DNA from: Ganoderma boninense
Taxonomy: Eukaryota > Basidiomycota > Agaricomycetes > Polyporales > Polyporaceae
DNA length: 64,000 nt
Direction of reading: 5' to 3'
NCBI GenBank assembly: GCA_002900995.3
Contig: CM035306.1
Location: 3,134,100 to 3,198,099, forward strand
Of this stretch, positions 24,332-35,475 are shown one piece after another; position 1 is the stretch's first letter, and the number at the start of each line of letters is the position of its first letter. Both the position numbers and the translations under genes were made by a program. The notes under the pieces were generated by a model that worked only from the letters and a program-made list of their open reading frames with translations, made no database searches and was not told the origin of the DNA.

Positions 24332-25706
24332 TTACACAGCGGCATACGTACAAGAGCTAGTATCGCGCACAGGGCTGACCCCAGCAGCCGCGCTGAGGTT
24401 TAGGTATCCTTCGGAGAACTGGGCACCACCAGACCGAGCCTGTCTTGCGCCTGCCCCAGCTGGAGCGTTCCACTTCGCACGGCACCAGACGCAGCTCACA
24501 ACCTTCCCTTGCTTCGTCTGGGAGGTGCACCCTAAAACTGGGTGAGCCTTGAGTCTACACTTAGAATGATGGGACTGACATTGTTGGAAGCATTCCTTGT
24601 GCATCGCCTTCCCGCACTCCTCGCAGAAGGCAAGCGTGCTTTCGGCGGCGCCGTGCATCTCTTCATAACAAACTGGACAGTCGTCACCCTGCTCTGGAAG
24701 ACGCTTGTTCTTCTTCTGGGAGCCAGATGCGGCCGTATTGCCGGTGGCTTGTGCATACGCTGCTTTGACACCTTCGTGCGCTACTGCAGTAGGAGCAGGG
24801 GGTGCACGTGCAAAGATATCTTCCAGTTCAGAGGTAAGGAGGGCTCTGGAATTGATGTGATTTATGTCAGTCACCCGTACTGTCCCTATAGGCCCGACGA
24901 CCTTACTTCTGATACCAGTGGCCAGATCCCATGGAGACTTGAAGGACTGCATGGCGAAATCTGTCTGTGTTTTATCTTGTAGGGCAATCAATGCATACCT
25001 TTCAAGAGTATGAAAAGCTACTCGACTCAATACAGAGATCGCGTTACATCTATCCAACTGAACAAACTCACAATATGCTTGCAATGGTTGCCCTTCAGGG
25101 CATCGGGACCTACATTGATTGAGCATGAACATCGTCCATGGAGGGCAGGAACGCGTCGTGACTTACAGTTGCAGGAAGGTTTCTTGTCGATGACAACAGT
25201 GTACACCTTCAGGAATCGCCAAGTATAGTGAGCCACGGAGAGGTGAATGAAGACGCGATCCATGGGCTCACATTGCCAGTCGAGCCGAGAACACTGAACT
25301 CTTCTCTGAGCGCGTCCCCCTCCCGTTTGCGGTCAATCATAAAGAAGCTGTAGAAATGAACGGATCAATTGCGTGTCTACAGTGCCGCTTGCCCGGAAGG
25401 GACGCACCGCTGGTCCCTTACGCGCATAGCTCGCTCCATGATGTTCTGTGGGCACGCCTTCTTGAACATCGCGCCGCGTTTCTCTGGAATAGGGGCATTG
25501 GGATCTTTAGTCTTCCGGGCCCTTTTGGGCTTCGGCTGAGGATCGAGGACGATTGGGTTGCTTGCTGATCCAGCAGTTGCCGCGCCATAGGATGAAGGGT
25601 ACGGATGGCTGGACGGCGGCAACATTGTTGGCACGCTCGGCCCTGGGACCCAGCCCGCGTACCGGTCGTCATACGGGTCGTCTACGGCCTTTCTCTTCCT
25701 TGGCAT
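24332..25706 (-). CDS. SWIM and RING zinc-finger protein (putative E3 ubiquitin ligase)
   Basis: The N-terminus (MPRKRKAVDDPYDD) is basic and proline-rich. A SWIM finger CNCPDALKGNHCKH (CxCx7CxH) appears after splicing, preceded by VYTVVIDKKPS. Further on is a RING-type finger: CPVCYEEM, CEECGKAMHKECFQQW and CVWCRAKW. The Trp after FQQ arises only if a 60-base GT-AG intron near 24540-24600 is removed; the unspliced frame would insert about 17 residues into the RING. SWIM followed by RING is known from ZSWIM2/MEX-type ubiquitin ligases, so E3 activity is likely by family. The tail is alanine/serine-rich. It starts 160 bases from the divergent cis-prenyltransferase gene. Confidence 0.8.
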
Positions 25707-25865
25707 CGCGATAGGAAGGAAACAGGGAGGTGGTGGGTGTCGCGGGGGGAGGGTATACAGGAGGCGCAGAAAGTGGCTGGCAGGCGGTCGTCAAATTCAA
25801 GAAGCAGCTTCAGCGCTGCAGCGAGGCGGGAGGCGCGACGCGTCGCGACGTGGCTTTCCCACGAC

Positions 25866-26947
25866 ATGGCTCTCCAGCTCATCCCCTCCTCCCTCGCCTG
25901 GCTCAGAGACAAGACCGAAGGCAAGGCTCGCGACGTCCTCATTTCCGTTCTTTCTGCGGGACCGATACCCAAACATGTTGCCTTCATCCTCGATGGGAAC
26001 CGTCGGTATGCTAGGAGCAAGCACAGACAGATAAGGGAGGGCCATTACGAGGGATTCTGTGCTTTGCGGAAGGTGTGTACGTTGTGATCCCCGTCGGTAG
26101 GTTCATATCCCTTCATGACTCTTTGGGATGCATAGATGCTTGAAGTTTGCATGAACCTGGGCGTGCGCTGTGTCAGCGCGTACGTGTTCTCCATCGAGAA
26201 CTTCAAGCGGTCTCCAGAGGAAGTACAGGCACTCATGGACCTCGCCGAGGAGAAGCTACTCGAGTTCGCTCAGCAAGGGTGCGTAGTCCGCCACAAGATA
26301 CCCTCGTCATCTTATACGTCCTAGTGAGATACTCGACAAGTACGGTATTCGTCTTGTCATAGTCGGCCGCTGGGAGCTCCTTCCGGAGAGGGTTCAGATC
26401 GCCGCCCAGAAAGCCCTAGATAGGACGGCGAACAACCAGAAGTGTGTAGATTCTCGCCCTCCACGTATATATCGCCATGCTGAACAATGCCCATCAGCGC
26501 CGTGTTCAACATGTGCTTCCCGTACACCAGCCGCGAGGAGATCATGAATGCCGTCCAGCAGACTATCCGAGAGCGCCTGGAGGACGAATCGTTGGATGAG
26601 TGAGCAACGCCTCCTCTAGATTCCCTTGCATCTGAAGAACTGACAACAAGATCGACGTAGGAAAATCACTGTCGATGACCTTGAGGGTCATTTGCGAACA
26701 GCGGGGAGCCCACCTCTCGATATCCTCATCCGCACAAGTGGCGTGAAGCGTTTGAGCGACTATATGCTCTGGCAGGTATGGAACCTTCCTTCGTTCAATG
26801 TGTATGCTCGACTTGATGTTCCCTTCGCAGTGCTCCGACGATACACAAATACAGTTCTCGGACAAGTACTGGCCTGATTTCGGTTTCTGGGACTTCATAC
26901 CCATCATCTTAGACTATCAGAGGAAAGTCTGGGCCAGCCAAGCTTGA
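25866..26947 (+). CDS. RER2: Dehydrodolichyl diphosphate synthase (cis-prenyltransferase)
   Basis: ER enzyme that elongates farnesyl diphosphate with isopentenyl diphosphate to make the dolichol precursor for protein glycosylation. Six exons (25866-26072, 26136-26278, 26325-26441, 26498-26599, 26661-26775, 26831-26947) give 266 residues. Family signatures: [16 protein letters not shown] with the catalytic Asp, [15 protein letters not shown], and [20 protein letters not shown]-terminal segment follows with [15 protein letters not shown]. Length and motifs fit Rer2/Srt1 or the catalytic DHDDS subunit. RER2 and SRT1 cannot be told apart by eye. Confidence 0.93.
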
Positions 26948-27326
26948 CCTCTCCTTCGCCCCCCTGGATCTTCTTGCATAACTTATGACCTTCCTCTTCA
27001 ACGTCTAGACTGGTCTTTTGGACTGTCCATTTGTTAGAGTATACACACCGGATATATTGAGTTTGGAACCCTTTACGGGAACTGAGTTACAGCCAGCGAT
27101 AAACGGAAGTGACAGCACAAGAACAGCAGGTGCAATGCGACAACGATACAGGAGAATGGGCAAACTAATACGGGCGATGGCGTCCACGACCATGACACAG
27201 TGATGAGAGAAGATCAATCTTCACAATATATACATACACGCAGCAATGCGATTATGGCCTTACAAATGCAGGGCATAAATCGCTGATTGAAATGCAGGAA
27301 GCACGCCAACAACAGTGACGAAGAGT
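26948..27326. other. Convergent intergenic region
   Basis: 3' flanks of the cis-prenyltransferase (plus) and C3H copy 2 (minus). No gene or clear element. Confidence 0.6.
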
Positions 27327-29985
27327 TCATGAGTGCTGCGCGGTCTGCACAGGTGGTGGGGGAGGAGGCATCAAGACCGACTGTGCGTGCGCCGGTGGTG
27401 CAGGCGCGTCCGGAATTGGGTGTCGGTTGAGCACGGGCTTGATGGTGTCCACCATCGCGACCGCAGGCCGGAGAACCGAGAAGAGCTGTTCGCATATGTT
27501 CTTTTCGCTGTCCCGCATGCTTTCCTCCACGCCGCCCTTGAGACGGCTCAGCGCACGCTCGACGATGGGAAGCAGTTCGGACAAGAGGACCGGCTTGAGC
27601 TTCTCCGTGATCTCCTCCGCCGTCGGTGGTGGCGGAGCAGGGGGTGGTAGGGAGGCACCGTGTTTGTCCATCAGTGCGCGGAGGTCCGCGATGGCCTTTT
27701 CGTTGTTAGCACACTTTTGGATGACCTGGTTGCGGTCCTCGGCAAGCTGTGAAAGCCAGATGAGCTCTAAGCAGCGAGAAGATACAGCGTAAACCGACCT
27801 CTTGCACTTTGATATTCAAGCTGACGTTGTCCCTCGCAAGCTCGAAGTAGTCGCGCTTGCGGGCCAATGTGCTCTGCTCGTGTCTCCCGAGCTTCTTAGC
27901 GCTCTCCGCGAACTCGCGGTCCGCCTTCTTGAATCGCCTCTTGAGCTTCGCCATGTCCTCCTGCAACTCCTCGTACGACCTCGGGGGCGCCGGACGTTCC
28001 GGGCGCACTTCGCCCTCCTCGCTTGGTGTCTGCGATAGCCGCGGACCAGGCTCACCCTGCTTCTGGTATCCCCGCTCCTCAAGCAGCCGCGAGACGACCT
28101 CCGCTGGGTTCGCGCTTTCCTGACGGAGCTCGTCCAATCCCTCTTCAAGGTCAGTCGTGCGGCCGTCGAGGCTCTCCACCATCTCCCGAAGCTCGCCCAT
28201 GAGCACGCGCTCCGAGGTGATGGGAGCCCACTTGGCCTTGTTCAGTTGCGCTTTGGCCCGCGCGTCCGCCTCCTCCGCTGCCTTCTTCGCTTCCTCTTCT
28301 GCCTGCTGGCGAAGCAGCTCCGCCTGATGGTGGGCCTCCCGTCGCTTCTCGACAATCGGCCGAACCTCTTCGAGCCAGGTGTGGATCTGTGAGACGTACG
28401 CACGGACCTGCTCGAGCTCAGATTCATGCGTGTCGTCCTGGGAGGGCACGGGTAGGCCCTCGAGCGGATAGTGCGAGAGCTTATCGAGGGCACGATTCAG
28501 GTGCTTGCGCGCGTCGGAGATCTTATTGTCCGTCGCTTTATGGAGCTCCTCCAACGTTTTGTGTACGCCGACGAGGGACGCGCTCTGGTATGCTTTTGTT
28601 CCGTGCATTCTCTTTTGCTTCTCGCGTGAGTCCTCAAGGGTCTTCAATTCTAGCTGGAGCGAAACCGCTTTGGAAAGAGTACTACAAACACATGTAGATC
28701 AGTCATGCTGAGACATATGTACGAGGACGAAGAGGGTTCACCGAGTGAAGTCCTTCCACTTGTACTTCAGGCTGACAGGGAGTGAGTCTTGGGGTGCAGA
28801 AGACTCTCCTCCGCCAGTCTCGTCTATCATGTCGATGTCTTCATTCTGAACATGCGGATCCTCTCGCACTTGTCCCGGCTCAGGTTCATTGCGCGAAACG
28901 GCCATACTCTCCGCAGGAGTGTATTGAGGGTATGCAAAAGGGTTGGCCTTCGAGGACGCACCCTCGGGCCCCGCATTTGCAGTCGGGACTGGAACGCCTA
29001 AGCTAGACAAACGCATGCCCTTTCGTTCTCTCTGCATCTCCTTCGCGGCCCTCGCCGCGAGGCCCAGGTCGTCGGAGGGTGCAGCAGCCATAGACATCTT
29101 CCTACGAGGATCTTGCGCTACGCGGAGATCTTGTGGGCTCCGGATAGGCGAGCGAGGCGTTCTTGGCGTCGCAAAGTCGTACTGAGGGGTGTGGAAGCTG
29201 ACCTGCGGGCTTGATGCAACCGGGCTCTGCATCGCCGTCTCCCTGGCCTTCCCCTTGTCCTTGTCCATTGGGGCAGGCTCTGCGAAGCTCGACCTCGTGG
29301 CGTCCTTGTGCTCAGAAGACTTCTTAGGGGAGTCCCCCCACCCGTGTCCTGCCTTCGCAGCCGGTCCCGCATCCGAACCCCATCCTCCCGCGACGGGCTC
29401 GGGCAGAGGAGAAGAGCCCCCCGCACCCCATGGAATGTTCAAATTTGGAGCCTCCCAATCGCTCTGAGAGGCTCCCCACTCGCCCATAGCGGATGCCGAC
29501 GCTCCCGCGGCCGAGGAAGACGCTTGTGCGTTCGTGCTGCTGCTCCCAGACCACGCGCCAGCGCTGGCGTTGGCGGTGTTGCTCGTGCCCGCGTCGCCCT
29601 GGTCGCCCCACGCGGTCCCCCCCATCGGCGCGGAGCCCCATGCAGACGACCCCCACGCCGACGACGACCCACCAGCACCAGCGCCATGCCCAGGAGCTGT
29701 GGACCTCCCATGCCTCGGCCCTGTCGGGATCGCGTTCGCACTCGTCCTCTCAGGCTTGTGTCCATAACCTCTGTCCCTGTCTCCACCTCCGTTGCGGTCC
29801 CGGTAGTTCTGGAAGCCTTGTTCGCGGGGCCGCGAAGACCGCGCTGAAGCCCACTGCGCCTGGCTCGGGTGCACGAAGTCGCAGTCGGAGCCGCGGCGGC
29901 AACCGTTGCCAATCGGCGCGCCGGTCTCGTCGTCGTAGAACTGTGGAGGAGGGGGAAGGCGGCGGCGACGGCGGCCGTGAGCCAT
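27327..29985 (-). CDS. C3H zinc-finger protein with long coiled coil (copy 2)
   Basis: Exons 28742-29985, 27799-28681 and 27327-27746 give 848 residues. The start at 29985 (MAHGRRRRRLPPPPQ) is followed by a CCCH finger (CRRGSDCDFVH). A Gly/Ser/Ala/Trp-rich region with repeated SSAWGSSAWG-like pieces comes next, then a proline-rich linker. Coiled coil starts near LSKAVSLQLELKTLED and runs through ELLRQQAEEEAKKAAEEAD. The C-terminal block (LKPVLLSELLPIVERAL, FSVLRPAVAMVDTI) aligns with that of the gene at 6376-8691. Both genes have a phase-2 intron before the coiled coil and a phase-0 intron before the C-terminal block. The linkers differ completely (RD/RE-rich versus W/G/S-rich). Probably an RNA-associated scaffold; function unknown. 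Confidence 0.85.
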
Positions 29986-31294
29986 CGCGTGAGTAGTAGG
30001 AGGAGAAGTGGGGGGACTCACCCTGCACCTGACGTTCGGCATATATGCAGGTGGTGCTTGTGTCGCAGTTCAGTATGTCTAACAGCTGGAATCCACAGAG
30101 GGTATAGTGCGATATCGAGGGTGGCAGGCTGTGGCAGGAGTTCTGCTGGAGCGGGCTTCGGTAGCGTAGATCGAAGGGCGGTTTGCGGTTTAGCGGGCAG
30201 GAAAGGAGGTGCTGCAGCAGGTGTTCAAATAGGAGTACGCACTGGAACAATCCTCAATCAGAGCACGACAAGGGCCGTGCTTCCCTGCCTGGATATTGTA
30301 CCAATGCGCGATGCTTGTCAACAAGACAACGATTTCTACGTGCACGGCGTCCGAGTCCGCAAATCGCGCGACAAGATATCGGGATCGTCGAAGCGAGCTA
30401 GGATAGATAACAGCGCGATTAAAACAAGGCGGGCAAGGAGTGTTATGCAGCTGGCCAGGGAGAGTGGAGGGGGACGCCGGCTGAAGAGTCGAGGGAAAGT
30501 ACGATGGAGCAAGCTTCATGTGCGCCCGGAACGACTACCCTGATCCCGGCTTGCGGCGCTCCTGATCAAATTCGACCACTTCTTTACCAAGTCTGGAAAA
30601 TCCCGCCTTTGATTCAGGTTGCAATCACCTTCTTCTGGACGTATAAACAAACGGCCTGATTGGCATTGCCAACTGTACAAACATATCCAACCTACATACG
30701 CACACTGAAGCCCATTGCATTCGGAACGTTTCTCACTTGGAACCTCGCATAGAACGAAGAAAAACCTTACCAAAGTCCGAGCCGAACCCGAAGCACGCGT
30801 CCACACCATGTCAGTCCAAGTCCAAGGTTCTGCAAATATCGCAGCAGTAGCTATCCTAGTGCTAATATTCTACAAGCATCCCAGCACTCGTTGCCATCGC
30901 CACCAGGTACACGAAAATGAGAGACCGTAAACATGCCGTGCTATCGGATCTGTATCCAAGTAGCGGATTCGTAAATGTAAGGGACGGGATGTGTGTACCA
31001 GTGGCAGGTAGCTACGAACCAAGCGGGAACACTTCGGCTAACCAGTGAGCTGCGCCCAAATGGTGTAAGCTATTTGGAGGGGGTGTCGCAGCGGATTGAG
31101 GTGAGACGATGGGAACAGGATGGGGTTTCGGGGTTAGGGGAGCAGAAATACAGCAGTAAATCAAATCGAATAAGGTGTGCCAGACGTGAAGGAAAGGGAA
31201 TAGAAATGAGAGCAATAAGAGAGAGGACCTCGTACAGTCAAGACATGATCGTTCGTCACAAACACTCGTCAGCAGTCCAGTGCAGAAAGCACTT
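29986..31294. other. Long intergenic region
   Basis: About 1.3 kb upstream of C3H copy 2, presumably its promoter, reaching the 3' flank of the next minus-strand gene. Open frames here lack known domains and plausible splice partners. No tRNA or repeat was seen. Confidence 0.5.
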
Positions 31295-31620
31295 CACCAG
31301 CCACCGAACCACCGCTTGGGAGGGCGCTTCCGGGGGTTGCGCATCATCGTCACAGTAGTTTCAACTTCCTCAGGCTCGATGACTTCCTCCTCCACAACGA
31401 ACTCCACAGATGTGGTCTTCGGGATGTGCGTCGTAGAGGAAGAGCTCACAATGTTGGGGGTTGGAGAGGCGACGCGACGAGTGTTGGAGGGTGGCGGAGC
31501 AGTGGGCTGTGAGTTGACAGTGTGGTGCTGAGTGTGCGTAACGGTCCTGGTCTCGGTCGCAAACTCAATTGCGGTTTCGGTGATAACAATAGGAGGGGGA
31601 GCAAGAACCGGTGCCTGCTA
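31295..31620 (-). other. Possible alternative terminal exon of the membrane coiled-coil gene
   Basis: An open frame without its own ATG follows a good acceptor (GCTCTTAG). It begins QAPVLAPPPIVITETAIE and ends RKRPPKRWFGGW before TGA. It contains an acidic patch VEFVVEEEVIEPEEVE. It would be in phase with a donor GTACCG after GRKPK (exon end 32028) in the upstream gene. The acidic VEEEV motif followed by a basic end resembles the currently predicted C-terminus of that gene. Confidence 0.4.
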
Positions 31621-31985
31621 AGAGCAAAAACGTGGTCAGCGCACTATTCTATCTCAGGAGGGGAGCGCAGGCCGATAATCCGTCCGCATTCCAAGACGAC
31701 CGGCCCGACTGAGGTCAACGCCGTCACGCTCAGTGACGAGGCGTGTCGAACATCACGTGGGCGCGAAAGAGACACGCGCGTTGTGCGCTGATCGATCGGG
31801 GAAATGACGCAGATTGAATGCGGACGGACTACCGGCTTACAACAGGGACGCGGGGGAACAAGACGACAGACACCGTGATCCCCCAAGCCCGGGACGAAGG
31901 GAGGGGAGGGGACACAAATGATACGAACTGTGTATGAGTGAAACAAGGAAGATGAAATTGTTGGCAAAGGAGTTCCCCCTTCGTC

Positions 31986-32801
31986 TCAGAGCTCGGAGCG
32001 GCGCTGCTGCGGTGGAGGCGGCGGTACCTTGGGTTTGCGTCCCCTCGGGACTCCGACAGGTGGTACAACAGGAGGCGGCTCGTAAAAGACTTCCTCCTCT
32101 ACAGTCTCCGGTTGGCCCTCATTGAGCATACTGGGCAACGTTCAACGTCAGCACGATGACTTGACCGAAGATGTGTGCACTTACACGAGCTGTTCCATGA
32201 TCCAGTTCTCGCGTCTTGACGCGTCGTGTTCACGGCGGTTGACAGCCTCTTCACGACGGCTGATCTCGCGCTCGCGCTCGGCGATTTTGAGCTCGCGGTC
32301 AAGAATGTCCTCGGCGCGAATACGGGCCTGATCCCACCAGCCCGGAGGAGTAAGGGATTCCTCCTTGACAACTTCTTTGATAACGGTCTGAATCGGAAGA
32401 GGGGCCTCCGTGACCTTCTCGAAGATGGTGGGGCATGGCGCGCAGACTTGAGGTGTTGGTGCAGCAGCGACGACACCGCCGGGGGCGCCAGCAAGGAGCT
32501 CAGCCTCGCGACGGGCGACGTCGGCTTCACGGACGGCGATGTTACTTTCGCGGGCTAGGAGAGCTTGTGTACGCTTGGGGGATATAATGCCCCAAAAGCC
32601 CTCATTCTTGGCCTGTTCACCGCCAGGTGCAGCAGGGTCAGCGCGATTTGATGGGAGGGAGAGCATGACGGCGAGGACAGCGAGGACAAGGGAGAGGACA
32701 AGGAGGAGGGTGGTGGAAGAGATTGTGCGGTGGTGGTGGTGACGGGAGGAGGAGCGTTCGCTGCGCTCCCGTTCTCGGTGAGAGGACGAGGGTTGGGCCA
32801 T
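31986..32801 (-). CDS. Single-pass membrane protein with coiled coil
   Basis: Exons 32185-32801 and 31986-32130 give 253 residues. The N-terminus is short and polar, rich in Arg/Ser/His. It is followed by one strong membrane segment (LLLVLSLVLAVLAVMLSL). After that come segments of strongly charged heptads (LLARESNIAVREADVARREA and ILDRELKIAEREREISRREE) predicted to form coiled coil, with a cysteine pair (CAPCP) between. The C-terminus is acidic then proline-rich. I do not recognise a family. It resembles a type II anchored coiled-coil protein of the ER, nuclear envelope or other endomembrane. It diverges from NUR1, a nuclear-rim protein, across 623 bases. An alternative 3' exon may exist at 31295-31620. 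Confidence 0.7.
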
Positions 32802-33424
32802 CCTGACGCTAACGGAGTTCGAGGGCGACAAGGATGTAGAGGTACGGGCTCTATACGTGGACGTTATGGTGAAAAACGGAAGGGGGGACTAGATGGGTAG
32901 CGCGTTGGTCGGGGTGTAGGAGGGGAGGTATGGCGGATGGGGATTTAAGGGAGAGAACAAAAGGCAGCGGGAGGAAGGGGCGGAAAGCAAGGAGGGCATC
33001 CCCAGCGAGTCCACTTTTCAACCGTTGGTTCGTATTCCCTTTTTCGGCAGCCGGCATGCAAACATGTCACAACATCACCCTTACACGTGTCTGAAAATTG
33101 TCCCGGGCTGATTAATTGTCACACCACACCCTTGTTTTCGGATAAAAGAATTTTCGATTCACGAGGAGAAGGAGCGAATATTGAGGCTCAGCCAATGAGA
33201 GAGAGATGTGGGATCACTCCGACGCGGAGCTAAAAACGAGGGTGGCTGATGTGGCGAGGCACTGAGGCCACGTCACGTCACAGGGCGTTGCAGACAGGAT
33301 CACGCACGCGGACTCGGTGCCACCGGCGCGTTGGTGCTCCATCTCCCCGTCTCGCTCAGCCTCGGCGTCCGCCCAACCTCCAGAGACTCGCCTGCTCCCT
33401 GTCCCTCGACTGGCCCTGGGCACA
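32802..33424. promoter_or_regulatory. Shared divergent promoter region
   Basis: 623 bases between the start codons of the membrane coiled-coil gene (minus) and NUR1 (plus). AT-richer around 33100-33190. No TATA box was placed confidently. Confidence 0.45.
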
Positions 33425-35151
33425 ATGTCTCTCCGCCGCGTCGCCCATGGAAATGCCGCCTCTAACTACTCCTTTGCCTCACCGCGGAGGGCCGGTCCAT
33501 CCAGCGCATCCGCCGCCCCGTCCCCAACCACCCCCGTCCGCGGTGCCCAGCCCACCACCCCCAAAACGCGAATCATCCGTGATTCCGATTCTCCTCTTAA
33601 GACCCCTTCTCTCTCAGCATCTCAGCCATTCGACTGGGTCGCCGCTCGCACACTCAAACCCATAGATCTAGCCACTCCTGCAAGAACACCAGGCAAACGT
33701 GTCGTCCGCAAGAAATCTCTCTACAAACGGTGAGTCTTTCCTTAACTACTGCAGAGTGTTGCCAGAGGCCCGCAATCCCGCTGTGATCGCGAAGTGTGTG
33801 CGTCACTTTCAGCGAATTCCCCGGTGGTTTACTTTTCGCCGTCCCCCATATGCATGGCCTTCTCCGTGTGTCGTCGTGTCGTAACCAATGCATGCTTCGA
33901 CCTCCGTCCTGCTGCTCTCGATGATGACGGTGAAAGCGATCATCTCGTAGACTTGGCCGATCCAACACAACCCCCTCGCCAACAACCAGTTGCTAGTGCC
34001 TCAAGCCCAGCAATGACTTTCAGTGACTGACATACACGCACCGCTCGATAGCATCACAGATATACCCTCCCGAATCTCCTTTGAAATATCCCAATTCCCA
34101 AATAATGTCCCGCGTCCTGCGCCACACAACTCTGCCAGAATGATCGGTGGCGCCCTCCACTTCCTCCATTTCTGCGTGCGATTCTCTCAAATACGCAGAA
34201 TCCCAGATTCTGACCTCGGCTGGGAAGACATGTACCACGAGAACGAGAGCGAGGCGTGGTTTAATTGGGTACGTCCTCACTGTGTCACCAGGGTAGTAGC
34301 ATTTCTGCCCCGCTCACGTTCGACTTGCGTGCAGACAACACCGACGTCCTTCTTCGTCGTATCCGTCGCGATCCTGAACACCCTCTACCTCTTCACCCGC
34401 ACACGCACCTACCAGCTCAGCCTCGCCTCCGAGCCCGTCTCCTCCCCGCACGCCTCCTTCGTCAAACGGCCCCCGGGCTTTGTGCGCAACCCGAGCGCCG
34501 CAGCCTCCGACGACCACGACCCCTTCGCTTCGCCCTCCTTCTCGTCCCTCGCCTGGTCGGTCTTCCTCTCGGTCCTCCGCGCGCTCTGGCGGTTCCTCGT
34601 CGCCTCGACGCGCTTCCTGCTCAACCTAAGCCCCCCTCGTACGCGCCCGAGCCAGCCATGGGAGGCCGACGAGCGTGTACAGACGTTAGAGGTTTGGACC
34701 CCGGGCCCGATCGCGATGGGCCTGTTCGCGATCTACTCGCCCGTGCACGCGCTGCTGTGGATGGCGACGACGAACACGAACTGGATCCTCACCGTCTTCG
34801 TCATGTTCATCGTTGGTGTGCAGGTGCGTCCCTCCCACCCATGGTCGCATAAACCGCGGTCCTCACAACGGAATCAAAATATTCGCGTTTCTTTCTCTTC
34901 CCTTGCAGAGCCGCGCCCTCACGCGTTCGTATGAAGCTTTGGTGAAGGACCGCGCCATCATCGCTGCAGAGGTAATGCACGAGTATGACGAGAAGGTAAG
35001 TCTTTCAAAAACCACGTTTCTCCCTCGTGCTGCCGAAGAAGCAAGAAGCTGACCGGACACGCTGCAGTTCGTCAACCCACGCGTGCACCCAGTGCGCAGG
35101 GACGCCTGCGTAATGACGCACGAGTCGGAGATGGTCAATATCAGGGACTGA
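33425..35151 (+). CDS. NUR1: Nuclear rim protein 1 (Nur1)
   Basis: Inner nuclear membrane protein that helps tether silent chromatin/rDNA to the nuclear periphery. Exons 33425-33729, 34052-34268, 34335-34823, 34909-34995 and 35068-35151 give 393 residues. The N-terminal Ser/Pro-rich region opens MSLRRVAHGNAASNYSF. The Nur1 core begins ITDIPSRISFEISQFPNNV and includes MIGGALHFLHFCVRF and GWEDMYHENESEAWFNW. Hydrophobic membrane segments follow (FFVVSVAILNTLYLF, AWSVFLSVLRALWRFLV, WILTVFVMFIVGVQ). Intron 1 is unusually long for this genome (322 bases). The family call rests on the core motif order. Confidence 0.85.
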
Positions 35152-35475
35152 GGTTCCAGGAGAATGGTCCCTGGGTCAAATTGGTTCCCGGATAGTGGGG
35201 TGCTCGGCACCGCAATCAGCATGGTTAATCCCGTCGGACAGTGGCTCTAATTGTCTCCTTTCTAAAGTTGTCTCTTCATGCTCACCTCGCATCGCCATCG
35301 TCATTGTCATCTACTAACGCATCGCACGCAACCCGCAATATCCAGCATATGATCTCGGACTTTACGTAGTAGCTTCGCAGTGTCCAGGGTTCCGGATAGG
35401 TTCTGTACGTAGAATACACAGGATATTAGGACTACATCGGCGTGTTCGCACCTCTTCTGCAACGCCCAGCACGCA
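35152..35475. other. Convergent intergenic region
   Basis: 3' flanks of NUR1 and FBP1. No gene seen. Confidence 0.6.

Noticed and set aside
29308..29847. 179-codon plus-strand frame within C3H copy 2
   Set aside because: Antisense shadow of a Gly/Ser/Ala-rich coding region; composition is Arg/Pro low complexity.
33921..34030. ATGATGA and CTGA in the long first intron of NUR1, like box C/D snoRNA motifs
   Set aside because: No terminal stem pairs the flanks and no convincing C'/D' boxes are seen; such short motifs arise by chance.
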